Of a stretch of 8,483 bases of DNA, positions 1 to 6,742 are shown piece by piece. Each line of letters begins with the position of its first letter. The stretch's first letter is position 1. Location: the NCBI GenBank assembly GCA_905371865.1, contig CAJPNA010000054.1, positions 1 to 8,483 of the forward strand, read 5' to 3'. This DNA comes from an uncultured Carnobacterium sp. Lineage in GTDB: Bacteria; Bacillota; Bacilli; Lactobacillales; Aerococcaceae. The notes under the pieces were generated by a model. It was given only the letters and a program-made list of their open reading frames with translations, had not been told where the DNA came from and did not search any database. The position numbers and the translations under genes were made by a program.

Positions 1-90
1 AAAATAGATTTTTCTAACAAATTAGATAAAATTATTAGTAGATTAGATAATCTTATTAGAGAAGGTAATTATGAACAAGATAAGAAATAG
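1..90 (+). CDS. 3' end of an unidentified gene (partial, cut by window edge)
   Basis: Frame 1 is open from the first base to a TAG at 88-90 and gives 29 residues ending REGNYEQDKK. The piece is hydrophilic and looks helical, with evenly spaced Ile and Leu (KLDKIISRLDNLI). It overlaps the next gene by 20 bases, so the two are probably translationally coupled. In known Septu-type and retron-associated pairs an ATPase gene stands directly upstream of an HNH gene, so an ATPase tail is plausible here. The visible residues carry no diagnostic motif, so the product is unknown. Base composition is as AT-rich as the following gene, which supports a shared origin. Confidence 0.6.
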   Translation, partial: KIDFSNKLDKIISRLDNLIREGNYEQDKK

Positions 91-670
91 AGTCCCTAAG
101 CACTCATATAAGGGAGAAAAATGGAAAACTATTAAAAGTAATAAAAAAAGATTGGTGATTGATTTTCAAAACAAATGTGCCTATTGCGACGATTTTGATA
201 GGTATAGTGGAGGAGAAGATAATTATCACATTGATCATTTTGCACCTAAAAGTAAATTTAAACATTTAGAATTTGTGTATGAGAATTTAATGTATAGCTG
301 TCCTTATTGTAACAGGGCAAAAAAAGATAAATGGATAGGAGATAACAGCGAGATAACTATTATTCAAAATAAAGGATTTATCAATCCCTGTACTAGCGAA
401 TACGATAGACAACTAGGGAGAGATGACAAGGGCAATATAGTTCCTCTTACAGCGATAGGGGAGTATATGTATAAGGAATTAAAATTATATTTAAGTAGAC
501 ATGCAATAAATTATAATCTTGAAAAGGTGGAGTTCCAACTAAAACAAATAAAAAAAAGTATTGATCAAAAGAAAGTTAATGGAGAATATTCAGAAGAATT
601 AGAAGCTGTTTATAAAGACTTATGCGCAATTTTTTATGAGTATTACGATATTAGTTGTCAAAAAAAGTAA
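71..670 (+). CDS. HNH endonuclease, PtuB-like, probable anti-phage effector
   Basis: This 199-residue protein is predicted to be a zinc-supported HNH nuclease that cuts DNA. Two zinc knuckles are visible, C36-x-x-C39 and C77-x-x-C80. Between and around them lie the HNH residues H53-I-D55-H56, then P59-K60-S61, N72 in ENL, and N81 in CN. The pattern CAYC - HIDHFAPKS - YENLMYSCPYCNRAK is typical of the HNH nucleases paired with ATPases in Septu (PtuB) and some retron systems. The C-terminal third is Lys/Glu-rich and probably helical. The start is ATG 71 with AGAGAAGG at 58-65, five bases upstream. It overlaps the preceding gene by 20 bases, so it is the second gene of an operon. The strongly AT-rich composition contrasts with everything after about 740, suggesting horizontal transfer. 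The HNH fold is secure; the defence role is inferred because the partner lies outside the window. Confidence 0.85.
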   Translation: MNKIRNRVPKHSYKGEKWKTIKSNKKRLVIDFQNKCAYCDDFDRYSGGEDNYHIDHFAPKSKFKHLEFVYENLMYSCPYCNRAKKDKWIGDNSEITIIQNKGFINPCTSEYDRQLGRDDKGNIVPLTAIGEYMYKELKLYLSRHAINYNLEKVEFQLKQIKKSIDQKKVNGEYSEELEAVYKDLCAIFYEYYDISCQKK

Positions 671-745
671 GGATATTATCTTAGTGTATTTAATTTTATT
701 TGTGCGGTATTTTTATATGAGTTTCTACTGGGATTTTTCATGATT

Positions 746-750
746 GGAGG
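746..750 (+). promoter_or_regulatory. Ribosome binding site fixing the lipoprotein start
   Basis: GGAGG sits seven bases before ATG 758. An in-frame ATG at 740 lies upstream of this site and would add MIGGER before the signal peptide, so 758 is the better start. Confidence 0.75.
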
Positions 751-757
751 AGAGAGG

Positions 758-1288
758 ATGAAGGGCAGACGATTACTAGCATCAGCGCTTTTTGTCTTGG
801 CACTTGCGGCATGTACCAAAAGGTCGGAAGAAGCCGTGACGACGACTGTTACACCGACGACCATGCAAGCAACGACGGTGGTGGAGACAACGGTTGAGTC
901 CGTCACGGTTGCGGAAGCGATGGAGGAATATGCCCGTCAAAAAGGGGAAGTATTCGAACGGACCTCTCTAGCCACGCAGCGCAAGTACTATGACTTAATG
1001 GTTCCCGACCAGCTCTTTGAATATGCAACCGTCTCTGGGCAACAGGCTTCCTTTCGCTGGTACGATCTCACTTGGCAATCAGGAGGAGTTCCTTATGAGG
1101 TCGTCGAGTGCTATGTGTCGAAATCGGGGAAGACCGTTCTCGTCTTTGCTAAAAATGGACATTCGGGTGTGTTGTTGATAGGGACGGAGGCGCCTCAGAC
1201 GGTTCGTAGTTCCAGTGGAGAGATTCAATCTAGCAAGGTCAATTTAGTACCGTATCAGAATGAACGCTTACTGCGTGCCACCTGGTAA
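758..1288 (+). CDS. Small secreted lipoprotein of unknown function
   Basis: This 176-residue protein has a classic lipoprotein signal: K2, R4, R5, a hydrophobic stretch L6-L16, and the lipobox L16-A17-A18-C19. Cys19 should be lipidated and the protein anchored on the outer face of the membrane. Residues 20-50 form a Thr/Val-rich spacer (TTTV, TTMQATTVVETTVE), probably an extended linker in the wall. Residues about 50-176 form a mixed, aromatic-containing domain (FRWYDLTW, PYEVVECYV, LVFAKNG) that I do not recognise. The stop lies 26 bases before the ATG of the next gene, with no terminator between them, so the two are probably co-transcribed. The signal and lipobox are seen directly; no enzymatic motif is visible and the role is unknown. 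Confidence 0.82.
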   Translation: MKGRRLLASALFVLALAACTKRSEEAVTTTVTPTTMQATTVVETTVESVTVAEAMEEYARQKGEVFERTSLATQRKYYDLMVPDQLFEYATVSGQQASFRWYDLTWQSGGVPYEVVECYVSKSGKTVLVFAKNGHSGVLLIGTEAPQTVRSSSGEIQSSKVNLVPYQNERLLRATW

Positions 1289-1314
1289 AGGATAAAGAAA
1301 TAGGAGTGAAACGA

Positions 1315-2490
1315 ATGCCGGAGATGAAGAAGATGGAAGAATTAATGAATGAGATGCTGCCGGGATTGCAGCTCTTTGCAAGAGATATCAACCTCACGCC
1401 GGAAGAAGTGGCGTGTTACAGAGTCGGGGAGGTCGTTCGTAATCCCGCCTTTACCGATGCGACGTGTCGTGTTGGAGGAATGGTGACGACGCACCGCTAT
1501 AGTATTTTATCGAACCATATGGTGGACTTGTCTTATGCAGAACATGGAACTAACTGGGGACTCTGTATCGCTAACCGCGACAGCCACTTTAAGGTGCTGG
1601 ACATTTACGAGCATGAAGGCAAGACGCAGATTTTGCTCTTGCATTTGCCGGACGATTATCGTTGGAAATGGTTAGAAGATCTCACGATACACCTTCCTGG
1701 AAACCTAGTGGACGATTGTAGAAGTCGTTTCTTGAATAAAGCATTTGGCGAACCGATCCCGGAAGTGACGAGTGAGGATTGGCTAGAACGATGTGGATTT
1801 CCAATAGGGGTCGATATGGAAGGAAAGCTGTTTTCAAATGAAATCCCGATTGCGCAACAAATGCGACCCGTCAAAGAGGCTTCGTTTAGAAGTTTCTACC
1901 ATGAACTAGTCTATGTTCGCTGTGCATCGCTCATCGAAGACGTGATGCCAGAAGTAGCCCAGCCAGGAGATACAGGGCTTGTCCTCTACGGATATATCGA
2001 CGAGGAGGCTGGCGTTTCGTTCCAACCGCTATGGATCGCTAAAGAAGGCGAATCGGCGCTAGACATGCGCCTTATCCCCGAAGAGACGATGTATCTTATC
2101 CGTCTTGCGAACCTCGATGACTGCGAGTTCTGTTCGATGAAATGGATTGAAGTCGATTCCTATATTGCAGACCGTGCAAGACGCGTCATTGCGGAAGTCT
2201 ATGACACAAAGAGCAAGGAAAAAGAAGAAACACGCTTCTTCCAAGGCCTCGACCAATTCCGCCACCGCGCACATCCCGATGACTTTGGCGTGGCCATCTA
2301 CTACGAAGACAAGAGCAAAGATCCAGAACGCTTGTGGGTGCGCATTTCACGCGTGGAAGGCAACCAGTGCTTTGGAACGCTCTTGATGGACTCGAAGCAT
2401 CCAGACGGGCCAAAAGAAGGCGACGAGATTATGTTCCGCGTCCTTCATAATGAAAACGGCGAGCTCGAAGTGGTGTCAGTTCAAAAATAA
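1315..2490 (+). CDS. Uncharacterised 391-residue protein; C-terminal domain recalls DUF2314/DUF4026-type proteins
   Basis: The protein appears cytosolic, with no signal peptide or membrane segment. I chose ATG 1315 because AGGAG at 1302-1306 is eight bases upstream; an in-frame GTG at 1306 overlaps that site. The N-terminus is Met/Glu-rich (MKKMEELMNEMLPG). The middle (about 60-290) alternates strands and aromatic residues without a motif I know. The last 70 residues (PERLWVRI, GTLL, PDGPKEGDEI) have the layout W-x-R-I, G-x-L, G-D seen in DUF2314/DUF4026-like domains, a weak resemblance only. It is probably the second gene of an operon with the lipoprotein. Its last 23 codons are duplicated at 6814-6885 in a broken paralogue. 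A large folded repeat begins a few bases after its stop and probably terminates the transcript. Confidence 0.8.
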   Translation: MPEMKKMEELMNEMLPGLQLFARDINLTPEEVACYRVGEVVRNPAFTDATCRVGGMVTTHRYSILSNHMVDLSYAEHGTNWGLCIANRDSHFKVLDIYEHEGKTQILLLHLPDDYRWKWLEDLTIHLPGNLVDDCRSRFLNKAFGEPIPEVTSEDWLERCGFPIGVDMEGKLFSNEIPIAQQMRPVKEASFRSFYHELVYVRCASLIEDVMPEVAQPGDTGLVLYGYIDEEAGVSFQPLWIAKEGESALDMRLIPEETMYLIRLANLDDCEFCSMKWIEVDSYIADRARRVIAEVYDTKSKEKEETRFFQGLDQFRHRAHPDDFGVAIYYEDKSKDPERLWVRISRVEGNQCFGTLLMDSKHPDGPKEGDEIMFRVLHNENGELEVVSVQK

Positions 2491-2493
2491 TGC

Positions 2494-2785
2494 AAAAGAC
2501 AAAAATAACCCTCGGTTGCTCCATAGTGTTGATGGTAAGGCACTGAGCCAAGCCTAAGTCTTGGCTCCTACCAAGCTTCAAACTGAGAGCAAACACAATT
2601 TAATGTGTGCTGAAACTTTAACGCAGTAGACAAATGAATTCCTCTTCACTGTCAAGCAGTTCAAGGAATTCTATTTGTCCTTGCGGGGGTAAGACTACGA
2701 AGAAACAAGTTTCTTCTGTCTTACTCCCATTGGTTGCTCTTCTTACCATTCACACTATAGAACCGTGGGTCTTTTGTCTTTTTTT
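2494..2785 (+). repeat. Folded repeat element E1 (long form), likely 3' UTR/terminator structure
   Basis: Arm A (about 2494-2540) and arm B (about 2741-2782) are imperfect inverted repeats; arm A holds CATAGTGTTGATGGTAAGG and the reverse complement of arm B reads CTATAGTGTGAATGGTAAG. Inside are hairpins at 2545-2567 (GAGCCAAG/CTTGGCTC), 2629-2679 (GACAAAT..GAATTCCT paired with AGGAATTC..ATTTGTC) and 2685-2728 (11 bp including GTAAGAC/GTCTTAC, then GAAGAAAC/GTTTCTTC). A weak one lies near 2589-2612. The linker CTACCAAGCTTCAAA is at 2568-2582. A run of seven T at 2779-2785 follows the closing stem, so the whole could act as an intrinsic terminator for the gene ending at 2490. The left part (2509-2585) is about 90% identical to the reverse complement of the right part of E3. 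Confidence 0.8.
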
Positions 2786-2852
2786 AAACTGGCACACCTT
2801 CTTCATGTATGAGAGAAATCACACCTTTTATTTACCTTGAATGGAGCGTGTC

Positions 2853-2882
2853 TTGACATTAAAGAGATTTATGGTGTATTAA
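2853..2882 (+). promoter_or_regulatory. Orphan sigma-A-like promoter
   Basis: A perfect -35 TTGACA (2853-2858) is followed after 18 bases by TATTAA (2877-2882), four of six matches to the -10. An AAAGGAG follows almost at once, but no start codon lies at a usable distance and no rightward gene follows. It could be the relic of a lost gene or drive a short transcript ending at the hairpin at 2923-2956. Confidence 0.35.
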
Positions 2883-2922
2883 AGGAGCAAGAAAAGTAGA
2901 TATCTCAAATCACTAAAGCCAG

Positions 2923-2956
2923 AAAGAGCATTGGATGACTAAATCCAATGCTCTTT
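2923..2956 (+). terminator. Strong intrinsic terminator, rightward; also the 3' hairpin of galK
   Basis: A perfect 14-bp stem (2923-2936 with 2943-2956, core GAGCATTGGAT) has a six-base loop and continues into TCTTTTTATTTATATT on the plus strand. This is an excellent terminator for rightward transcripts. It begins 14 bases past the galK stop on the minus strand, where the downstream tract (CTTTCTGGCTTTAG) is weaker; it may still end galK transcription. Confidence 0.8.
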
Positions 2957-2970
2957 TCTTTTTATTTATA

Positions 2971-4134
2971 TTAATGCGCGCCGTCCGCGATTTCCGCAAT
3001 ATAGAAGCTTGGGGCATAGCCAATCTCTTCAGTATAAACTTTGGCAATGTTGGCTTTAAAGGTATCGATATGGTCCTTATGCACCAGCGCGATGGCACAA
3101 CCGCCAAATCCTGCACCTGTCATACGAGCGCCAAGAACGCCACTTTGTTCCCAAGCGGTGTGTACGAGCGTATCGAGTTCCTTACCAGTGACCTCGTAAT
3201 CAAGTTCGGTCGAGAGGTGACTTTCGTTCATGAGACGTCCAAAGTGGGCGAGATTGCCTTCTTTTAAGACACGTGTCGCAAGCACCGTCCGTTCATTTTC
3301 GCTCACGGCATGACGAGCACGTTTGACGAAGAGCTCGCTGGATAGGTGATGCTTCACTGCATCGAACTGATCGATAGTGAGTTCTCCCAGGCTATCGATA
3401 GATACATGCTCTTGTAGCTCCTTCAAGGCAATCCGCGTTTCGGCGAAGCGTTCGTTGTACTTCGAATCGGCCAGTTCGCGGCGTTTATTCGTGTTCATAA
3501 TGACGATACGATAGTCGCCGAGCTTCACTGGAACGAGTTCATACTCCAGCGTAGCACAGTCGAGGAAGATGGCGTGGTCCTTCTTGCCCATCCCCACAGC
3601 GAACTGGTCCATGATGCCAGAATTCACACCAATGAAGTCATTTTCCACCCGTTTCCCAACCTTCACGAGGGAAAGCGTGTCGATATCCAGACTGTAGACC
3701 TTGCGAACGATGACGCCCACGAGCAGCTCGAAGGAGGCTGACGATGAGAGGCCTGAGCCGTTCGGGATGTTTCCGTAAAATGCGATGTCCATGCCGTGTG
3801 GAAAGGCGAAGCCGAGCTCTGCCAAGTACACGAAGACGCCTTTGACATAATTCGCCCATGAGTCGCTAGCCTTGTAAGTTAGATCGGTCATGTCCAGTTC
3901 GCGAATGCGGTCCTTCGGAAAATTATCCGAATACAGACGAAGCTTCTTGTCCGTGCGAGGCTTCACCCATGCGTAAGTTCCCAGCGTAATTGCACAAGGA
4001 AAGACATGCCCGCCGTTATAGTCGGTATGCTCCCCAATCAAGTTCACACGACCCGGCGCAAAAAAGCTTTCCTCCGGCTCCGTGCCATATACCTCCACAA
4101 AAGTCTGCCTTAATTGATCTGTCAGTTGTCCCAT
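2971..4134 (-). CDS. galK: Galactokinase
   Basis: It phosphorylates alpha-D-galactose with ATP to galactose 1-phosphate, the first committed step of the Leloir pathway, in the cytosol. The 387 residues match the usual family length, so the gene is full. The GHMP kinase signatures are all present: APGRVNLIGEHTDYNGG at about 27-42 (with the catalytic Arg29 and substrate-binding EHTD), the phosphate-binding GSGLSSSAS at 126-134, catalytic Asp176 in GIMDQF, and GARMTGAGFGG at 335-345. The start is ATG at 4134 with AAAGCGGTGA just upstream. It stands alone: no galT, galE or galR flanks it, so the rest of the pathway must be elsewhere. A TATAAT and a leader shared with the methyltransferase gene lie upstream. 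No operator was recognised. Confidence 0.97.
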   Translation of the reverse strand: MGQLTDQLRQTFVEVYGTEPEESFFAPGRVNLIGEHTDYNGGHVFPCAITLGTYAWVKPRTDKKLRLYSDNFPKDRIRELDMTDLTYKASDSWANYVKGVFVYLAELGFAFPHGMDIAFYGNIPNGSGLSSSASFELLVGVIVRKVYSLDIDTLSLVKVGKRVENDFIGVNSGIMDQFAVGMGKKDHAIFLDCATLEYELVPVKLGDYRIVIMNTNKRRELADSKYNERFAETRIALKELQEHVSIDSLGELTIDQFDAVKHHLSSELFVKRARHAVSENERTVLATRVLKEGNLAHFGRLMNESHLSTELDYEVTGKELDTLVHTAWEQSGVLGARMTGAGFGGCAIALVHKDHIDTFKANIAKVYTEEIGYAPSFYIAEIADGAH

Positions 4135-4139
4135 TTCAT

Positions 4140-4170
4140 CACCGCTTTCTATTTAGTCATCTTCATTATA
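4140..4170 (-). promoter_or_regulatory. galK -10 box and leader with SD
   Basis: On the minus strand TATAAT (4170-4165) is followed by GAAGATGA and then AGAAAGCGGTG, whose AAAGCGGTGA serves as Shine-Dalgarno before ATG 4134. No good -35 is seen at 17 bases. The stretch matches the methyltransferase leader at 25 of 31 positions. Confidence 0.6.
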
Positions 4171-4185
4171 CGCCAAATTCTTCGT

Positions 4186-4232
4186 AAAAAAAGAGGTGTT
4201 TTGGATTTCCCAAAAGAAAACCAACAACACCT
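4186..4232 (-). terminator. Intrinsic terminator after the MATE remnant
   Basis: Read on the minus strand, AGGTGTTGTTGG (from 4232) pairs imperfectly with CCAAAACACCT (ending at 4194). It is followed by C and a run of seven T (4192-4186). It lies between the broken MATE gene and galK and should insulate galK from upstream reading. Confidence 0.8.
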
Positions 4233-4256
4233 AAAAATCTTCCAGTAGCCCTCTCT

Positions 4257-4597
4257 TCATGGCTTCATCTTTTGCCCAAGCCCTTGCAGACTATTGAGCA
4301 AGATTAGTAGGAGGGCTAACGGCACATAGAAGAGCGAGCCGATGCGGTTTGTTGAGAGGGCGATGATGACGCCCATTCCGTTGCCGACGCCGAGTGAAAA
4401 TCCCACAAGCAGTTCAAAGATGGCTGCAGTCGTCCAACAGCCGCCAGCGCATCCTGCCCAAGGAACCTCCCTACAATCATAATATCGGCAGTGTTATAGA
4501 GTTGCTGGAATATATTTGAAATAATCATTGGAATTGCAAATGTAATAATGGATCGCAAAATCGGTCCGTCTGTTAAGTGAATAGCGGTCTTTTTCAT
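4257..4597 (-). pseudogene. Degenerate MATE-family multidrug/Na+ exporter
   Basis: The reading frame from ATG 4597 starts as a textbook MATE transporter: MKKTAIHLTDGPILRSI, then FAIPMIISNIFQQLYNTADIMIVG and RFLGQDALAAVG, covering helix 1 and the following loop. Near 4431-4434 one base seems to be missing (GGACGACT where GGAGCGACT would keep frame). The sense frame then resumes in another phase with ATAAIFELLVGF and GVGNGMGVIIAL. It then jumps directly to NRIGSLFYVPLALLLILLNS and LQGLGQ, which belongs to the second half of a MATE protein, and ends at a TGA at 4259-4257. About 110 of some 450 expected residues remain, so there is at least one frameshift plus a large internal deletion. No convincing SD precedes ATG 4597, although an AAGGA-ATG pair lies further upstream. 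It cannot make a working transporter. Confidence 0.88.
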
Positions 4598-4621
4598 AAG
4601 GGAAGTTATACTCGTACGTTT

Positions 4622-4662
4622 GGGGAAATTCAAGAACATTCCTTGTAATAATTTCCTTTTTT
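4622..4662 (+). terminator. Possible rightward terminator before the SOS promoter
   Basis: GGAAATT (4624-4630) pairs with AATTTCC (4650-4656), with an inner CAAG/CTTG pairing and a short bulge, followed by TTTTTT (4657-4662). It could insulate the SOS promoter from rightward read-through. The stem is short and bulged, so this is tentative. Confidence 0.35.
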
Positions 4663-4701
4663 GGGGGACTTCATTTTTTGAAAATCGAGAAGGAATTTCA
4701 C

Positions 4702-4731
4702 TTGAAAGAGAACATACGTTCGTGTTATAAC
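4702..4731 (+). promoter_or_regulatory. SOS-controlled promoter with LexA/DinR box
   Basis: The -35 TTGAAA (4702-4707) and extended -10 TGTTATAAC (4723-4731) are 18 bases apart. Between them lies GAACATACGTTC (4710-4721), matching the core of the Gram-positive LexA/DinR consensus CGAACRNRYGTTYC. A bound repressor would cover the spacer and block RNA polymerase. It precedes the UmuC-like polymerase gene, a usual SOS target. Confidence 0.9.
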
Positions 4732-4786
4732 TAAGGTAGTTCAAACAGAATCGCCACTAAAAGAGAAAAAATCCAACAAAAAGCGC

Positions 4787-4818
4787 CTTAGAAACGTTGC
4801 TACAGAGCTGTTTCTAGG
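4787..4818 (+). promoter_or_regulatory. Leader hairpin in the polymerase 5' UTR
   Basis: TAGAAAC (4789-4795) pairs with GTTTCTA (4810-4816), and CC/GG can extend the stem past a bulged T. The expected 5' UTR from the SOS promoter to ATG 4879 is about 140 bases, long for such a gene. No T-run follows, so it is not a plain terminator; its role is unknown. Confidence 0.3.
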
Positions 4819-4878
4819 GGTTGCGTGCAAGATGAATCGTTTCACCGCAAGAGTATCGTAAGAAGGGAGGCGTGTTCG

Positions 4879-6294
4879 ATGACTCTGATTGACTACAGTT
4901 TGGAACCAAGAAGCGACATTGCGTTTATCGATATGAAGTCGTTCTATGCAAGCGTCGAATGTATCGCCAGAGGACTCCATCCGCTCAAGACCTCGCTCTG
5001 TGTGATGAGTCGCGCGGATAATTGTAAAGGGCTCATTCTGGCGTCTTCTCCCGTCTTTAAGAAAGTCTTCGGGCGCAAAAATGTCGGTCGGACCTACGAT
5101 TTGCCGTTTGATCTTCATACGCGTCGCTTTTCCTATTATAAGGCCGAGCGTCAAGGGCTTCCCACGGATGCAGCCTTCGTGCGTTTCATCGAAGCATGGG
5201 CGAGAGCGACCGTCATTGTCCCGCCAAGAATGTCCGAGTATATCCGGATTAATATGCAGATTCAGCGCATTTTGCAAAATTTTGCCACGACGAGCGAGAT
5301 TTATCCGTATTCCATCGATGAAGGCTTTGTCGACTTGACGACTTCTTTGAATTATTTCTTCCCGGATCCGACACTTTCTAGAAAGGATAAATTAGACCTC
5401 TTGTCCGCGCAAATTCAGCGGGCGATTTGGAAGGAGACGGGGCTTTATTCGACGGTGGGGATGTCTAATGCGAATCCGCTCCTTGCTAAACTCGCGCTGG
5501 ATAATGAAGCTAAGAACGCGAAGAATATGCGCGCCAACTGGTCGTACGAGGACGTTGAAACGAAGGTCTGGGGAATCGAGAAGATGACGGATTTTTGGGG
5601 GATTGGCAGTCGCATGGAAAAGCGGCTGAACCAGCTCAAGATTTACACGATCAAGGAATTGGCGCAGGCGGATGCGGATTTATTGAAGAAGCATTTGGGA
5701 ATTATGGGCGTGGAGCTGTGGTTTCATGCGAATGGCATTGATGAGAGCAATGTCCATCATCCCTATAAGGTCAAATCACACGGCATCGGGAACTCGCAAA
5801 TTTTGCCGAAAGATTACCGTCAAAAGGGTGATATCGAGTTGATTTTAAGAGAAATGGCCGAGCAAGTAGCCGTTCGCCTGCGCAGGGTCCGCAAGAAGAC
5901 GACTTGTGTATCGATTCATGTGGGGTACTCCAGAACGGAGGAGAAAAAATCGATTCAAGCGCAACGAAAAATCGACCCAACGAATCAAACCAAGCCTCTG
6001 ACGGAGGTGGTATTAGACTTGTTTCGCCAGAAGTATACGAGTGGCGCGGTCCGTCGGGTAGGGATTTCCTATCAAGGGCTCGTAGATGAGGCGATTACGG
6101 TATTTTCATTGTTCGATGATTATGAGCAGGTCGAAAAGGAAGAAAAATTGCAAAAGGCTGTCGATACGATTCGCGACGAATTCGGCTTCACCTCGCTTTT
6201 GAAGGCGAACTCTCTATTAGAATCGTCCCGCGTGAAGGCGAGAAGTCAGCTCGTCGGAGGGCATTCGGCAGGAGGGTTAGATGGATTGACATGA
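4879..6294 (+). CDS. Y-family DNA polymerase (UmuC/UvrX-like), translesion synthesis
   Basis: It copies damaged DNA during the SOS response. The start is ATG 4879 with AAGGGAGG at 4863-4870, eight bases upstream; an in-frame ATG at 4825 has no such site. The product is 471 residues, slightly longer than E. coli UmuC. Palm residues: first metal ligand D18 in AFIDMKSFYASVE (steric-gate region F22-Y23) and the second acidic pair in YSID147-E148. The motif VGMSNANPLLAKLA (193-206) and the helix-hairpin-helix FWGIGSR (239-245) follow. The little finger covers about 300-405. TVFSLFDD (407-414) is a likely sliding-clamp binding motif. The tail SLLESS..LVGGHSAGG is typical of Firmicutes UmuC. It overlaps the YolD-like gene by four bases and is driven by the SOS promoter. 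All key residues are intact. Confidence 0.95.
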   Translation: MTLIDYSLEPRSDIAFIDMKSFYASVECIARGLHPLKTSLCVMSRADNCKGLILASSPVFKKVFGRKNVGRTYDLPFDLHTRRFSYYKAERQGLPTDAAFVRFIEAWARATVIVPPRMSEYIRINMQIQRILQNFATTSEIYPYSIDEGFVDLTTSLNYFFPDPTLSRKDKLDLLSAQIQRAIWKETGLYSTVGMSNANPLLAKLALDNEAKNAKNMRANWSYEDVETKVWGIEKMTDFWGIGSRMEKRLNQLKIYTIKELAQADADLLKKHLGIMGVELWFHANGIDESNVHHPYKVKSHGIGNSQILPKDYRQKGDIELILREMAEQVAVRLRRVRKKTTCVSIHVGYSRTEEKKSIQAQRKIDPTNQTKPLTEVVLDLFRQKYTSGAVRRVGISYQGLVDEAITVFSLFDDYEQVEKEEKLQKAVDTIRDEFGFTSLLKANSLLESSRVKARSQLVGGHSAGGLDGLT

Positions 6295-6659
6295 ACATGC
6301 GTATGTATTTACCGTATAAAGCAACCAGAGAATACCAAGACCGTGGCATGGCGAAGTGGCAAGGCTTCTTCTTGTCCGAACATACGAGTGAAATCGCCAA
6401 GGAGAAGCGGATGGAGCATTACACAAGTCGTCTCACGAAAGAGGGAAAATGGACGCTCCTCACACAACTCTACGTCCACCGGCAACTGGCGTGTTTTCGT
6501 ATGAAGAAGAAGGAAGGACATGAAATGGTGGTAGGTGTGCCTGTAGAATTGAGCGATGAAGCAGTCTACGTGGAGTCACAGACAGAAGCAAGGTGGCTTC
6601 CTATCAGTGGCCTCCAGGAGCTCTATTTAGTGGAGACAGAAGAGGAAGCAGCAGAGTAG
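6291..6659 (+). CDS. YolD-like protein, partner of the Y-family polymerase
   Basis: This 122-residue soluble protein carries the YolD hallmark D17-R18-G19-M20-A21-K22-W23 followed by FFLSEH. YolD-like genes commonly lie next to UmuC/UvrX-type polymerases in Firmicutes and are thought to help or control them, perhaps taking a UmuD-like place; the molecular role is not settled. ATG 6291 overlaps the polymerase stop (ATGA). The nearest SD-like GGAGGG (6271-6276) is 14 bases away, so translation probably depends on coupling. An in-frame ATG at 6297 is an alternative start. The acidic tail (VETEEEAAE) is unusual only in its charge. No terminator is seen just after it. Confidence 0.85.
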   Translation: MNMRMYLPYKATREYQDRGMAKWQGFFLSEHTSEIAKEKRMEHYTSRLTKEGKWTLLTQLYVHRQLACFRMKKKEGHEMVVGVPVELSDEAVYVESQTEARWLPISGLQELYLVETEEEAAE

Positions 6660-6683
6660 GAAGTCCTCATTTTTCTAAAGAAG

Positions 6684-6692
6684 TGGTATAAT
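6684..6692 (+). promoter_or_regulatory. Extended -10 promoter of the broken paralogue
   Basis: TGGTATAAT is a perfect extended -10 (TGn-TATAAT). The region 17 bases upstream (TCCTCA) is a poor -35. It lies about 50 bases before the ATG of the gene remnant, so the remnant and E2 may still be transcribed. Confidence 0.65.
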
Positions 6693-6742
6693 AAGGTACT
6701 TTGAGAAGTGATGCGAGTCACAGATAGAAGGTAGAAGAGGAT

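Noticed and set aside
2634..2840. 68-codon open frame inside and after E1
   Set aside because: It is made of hairpin sequence and ends in non-coding DNA; no ribosome site precedes it.
2841..2882. 13-codon frame (MERVLTLKRFMVY)
   Set aside because: No ribosome site precedes it and it overlaps the promoter-like TTGACA and TATTAA, which explain the sequence better.
4741..5277. 178-codon minus-strand open frame
   Set aside because: It is antisense to the conserved N-terminal palm of the polymerase and its leader, with no ribosome site or family signature.
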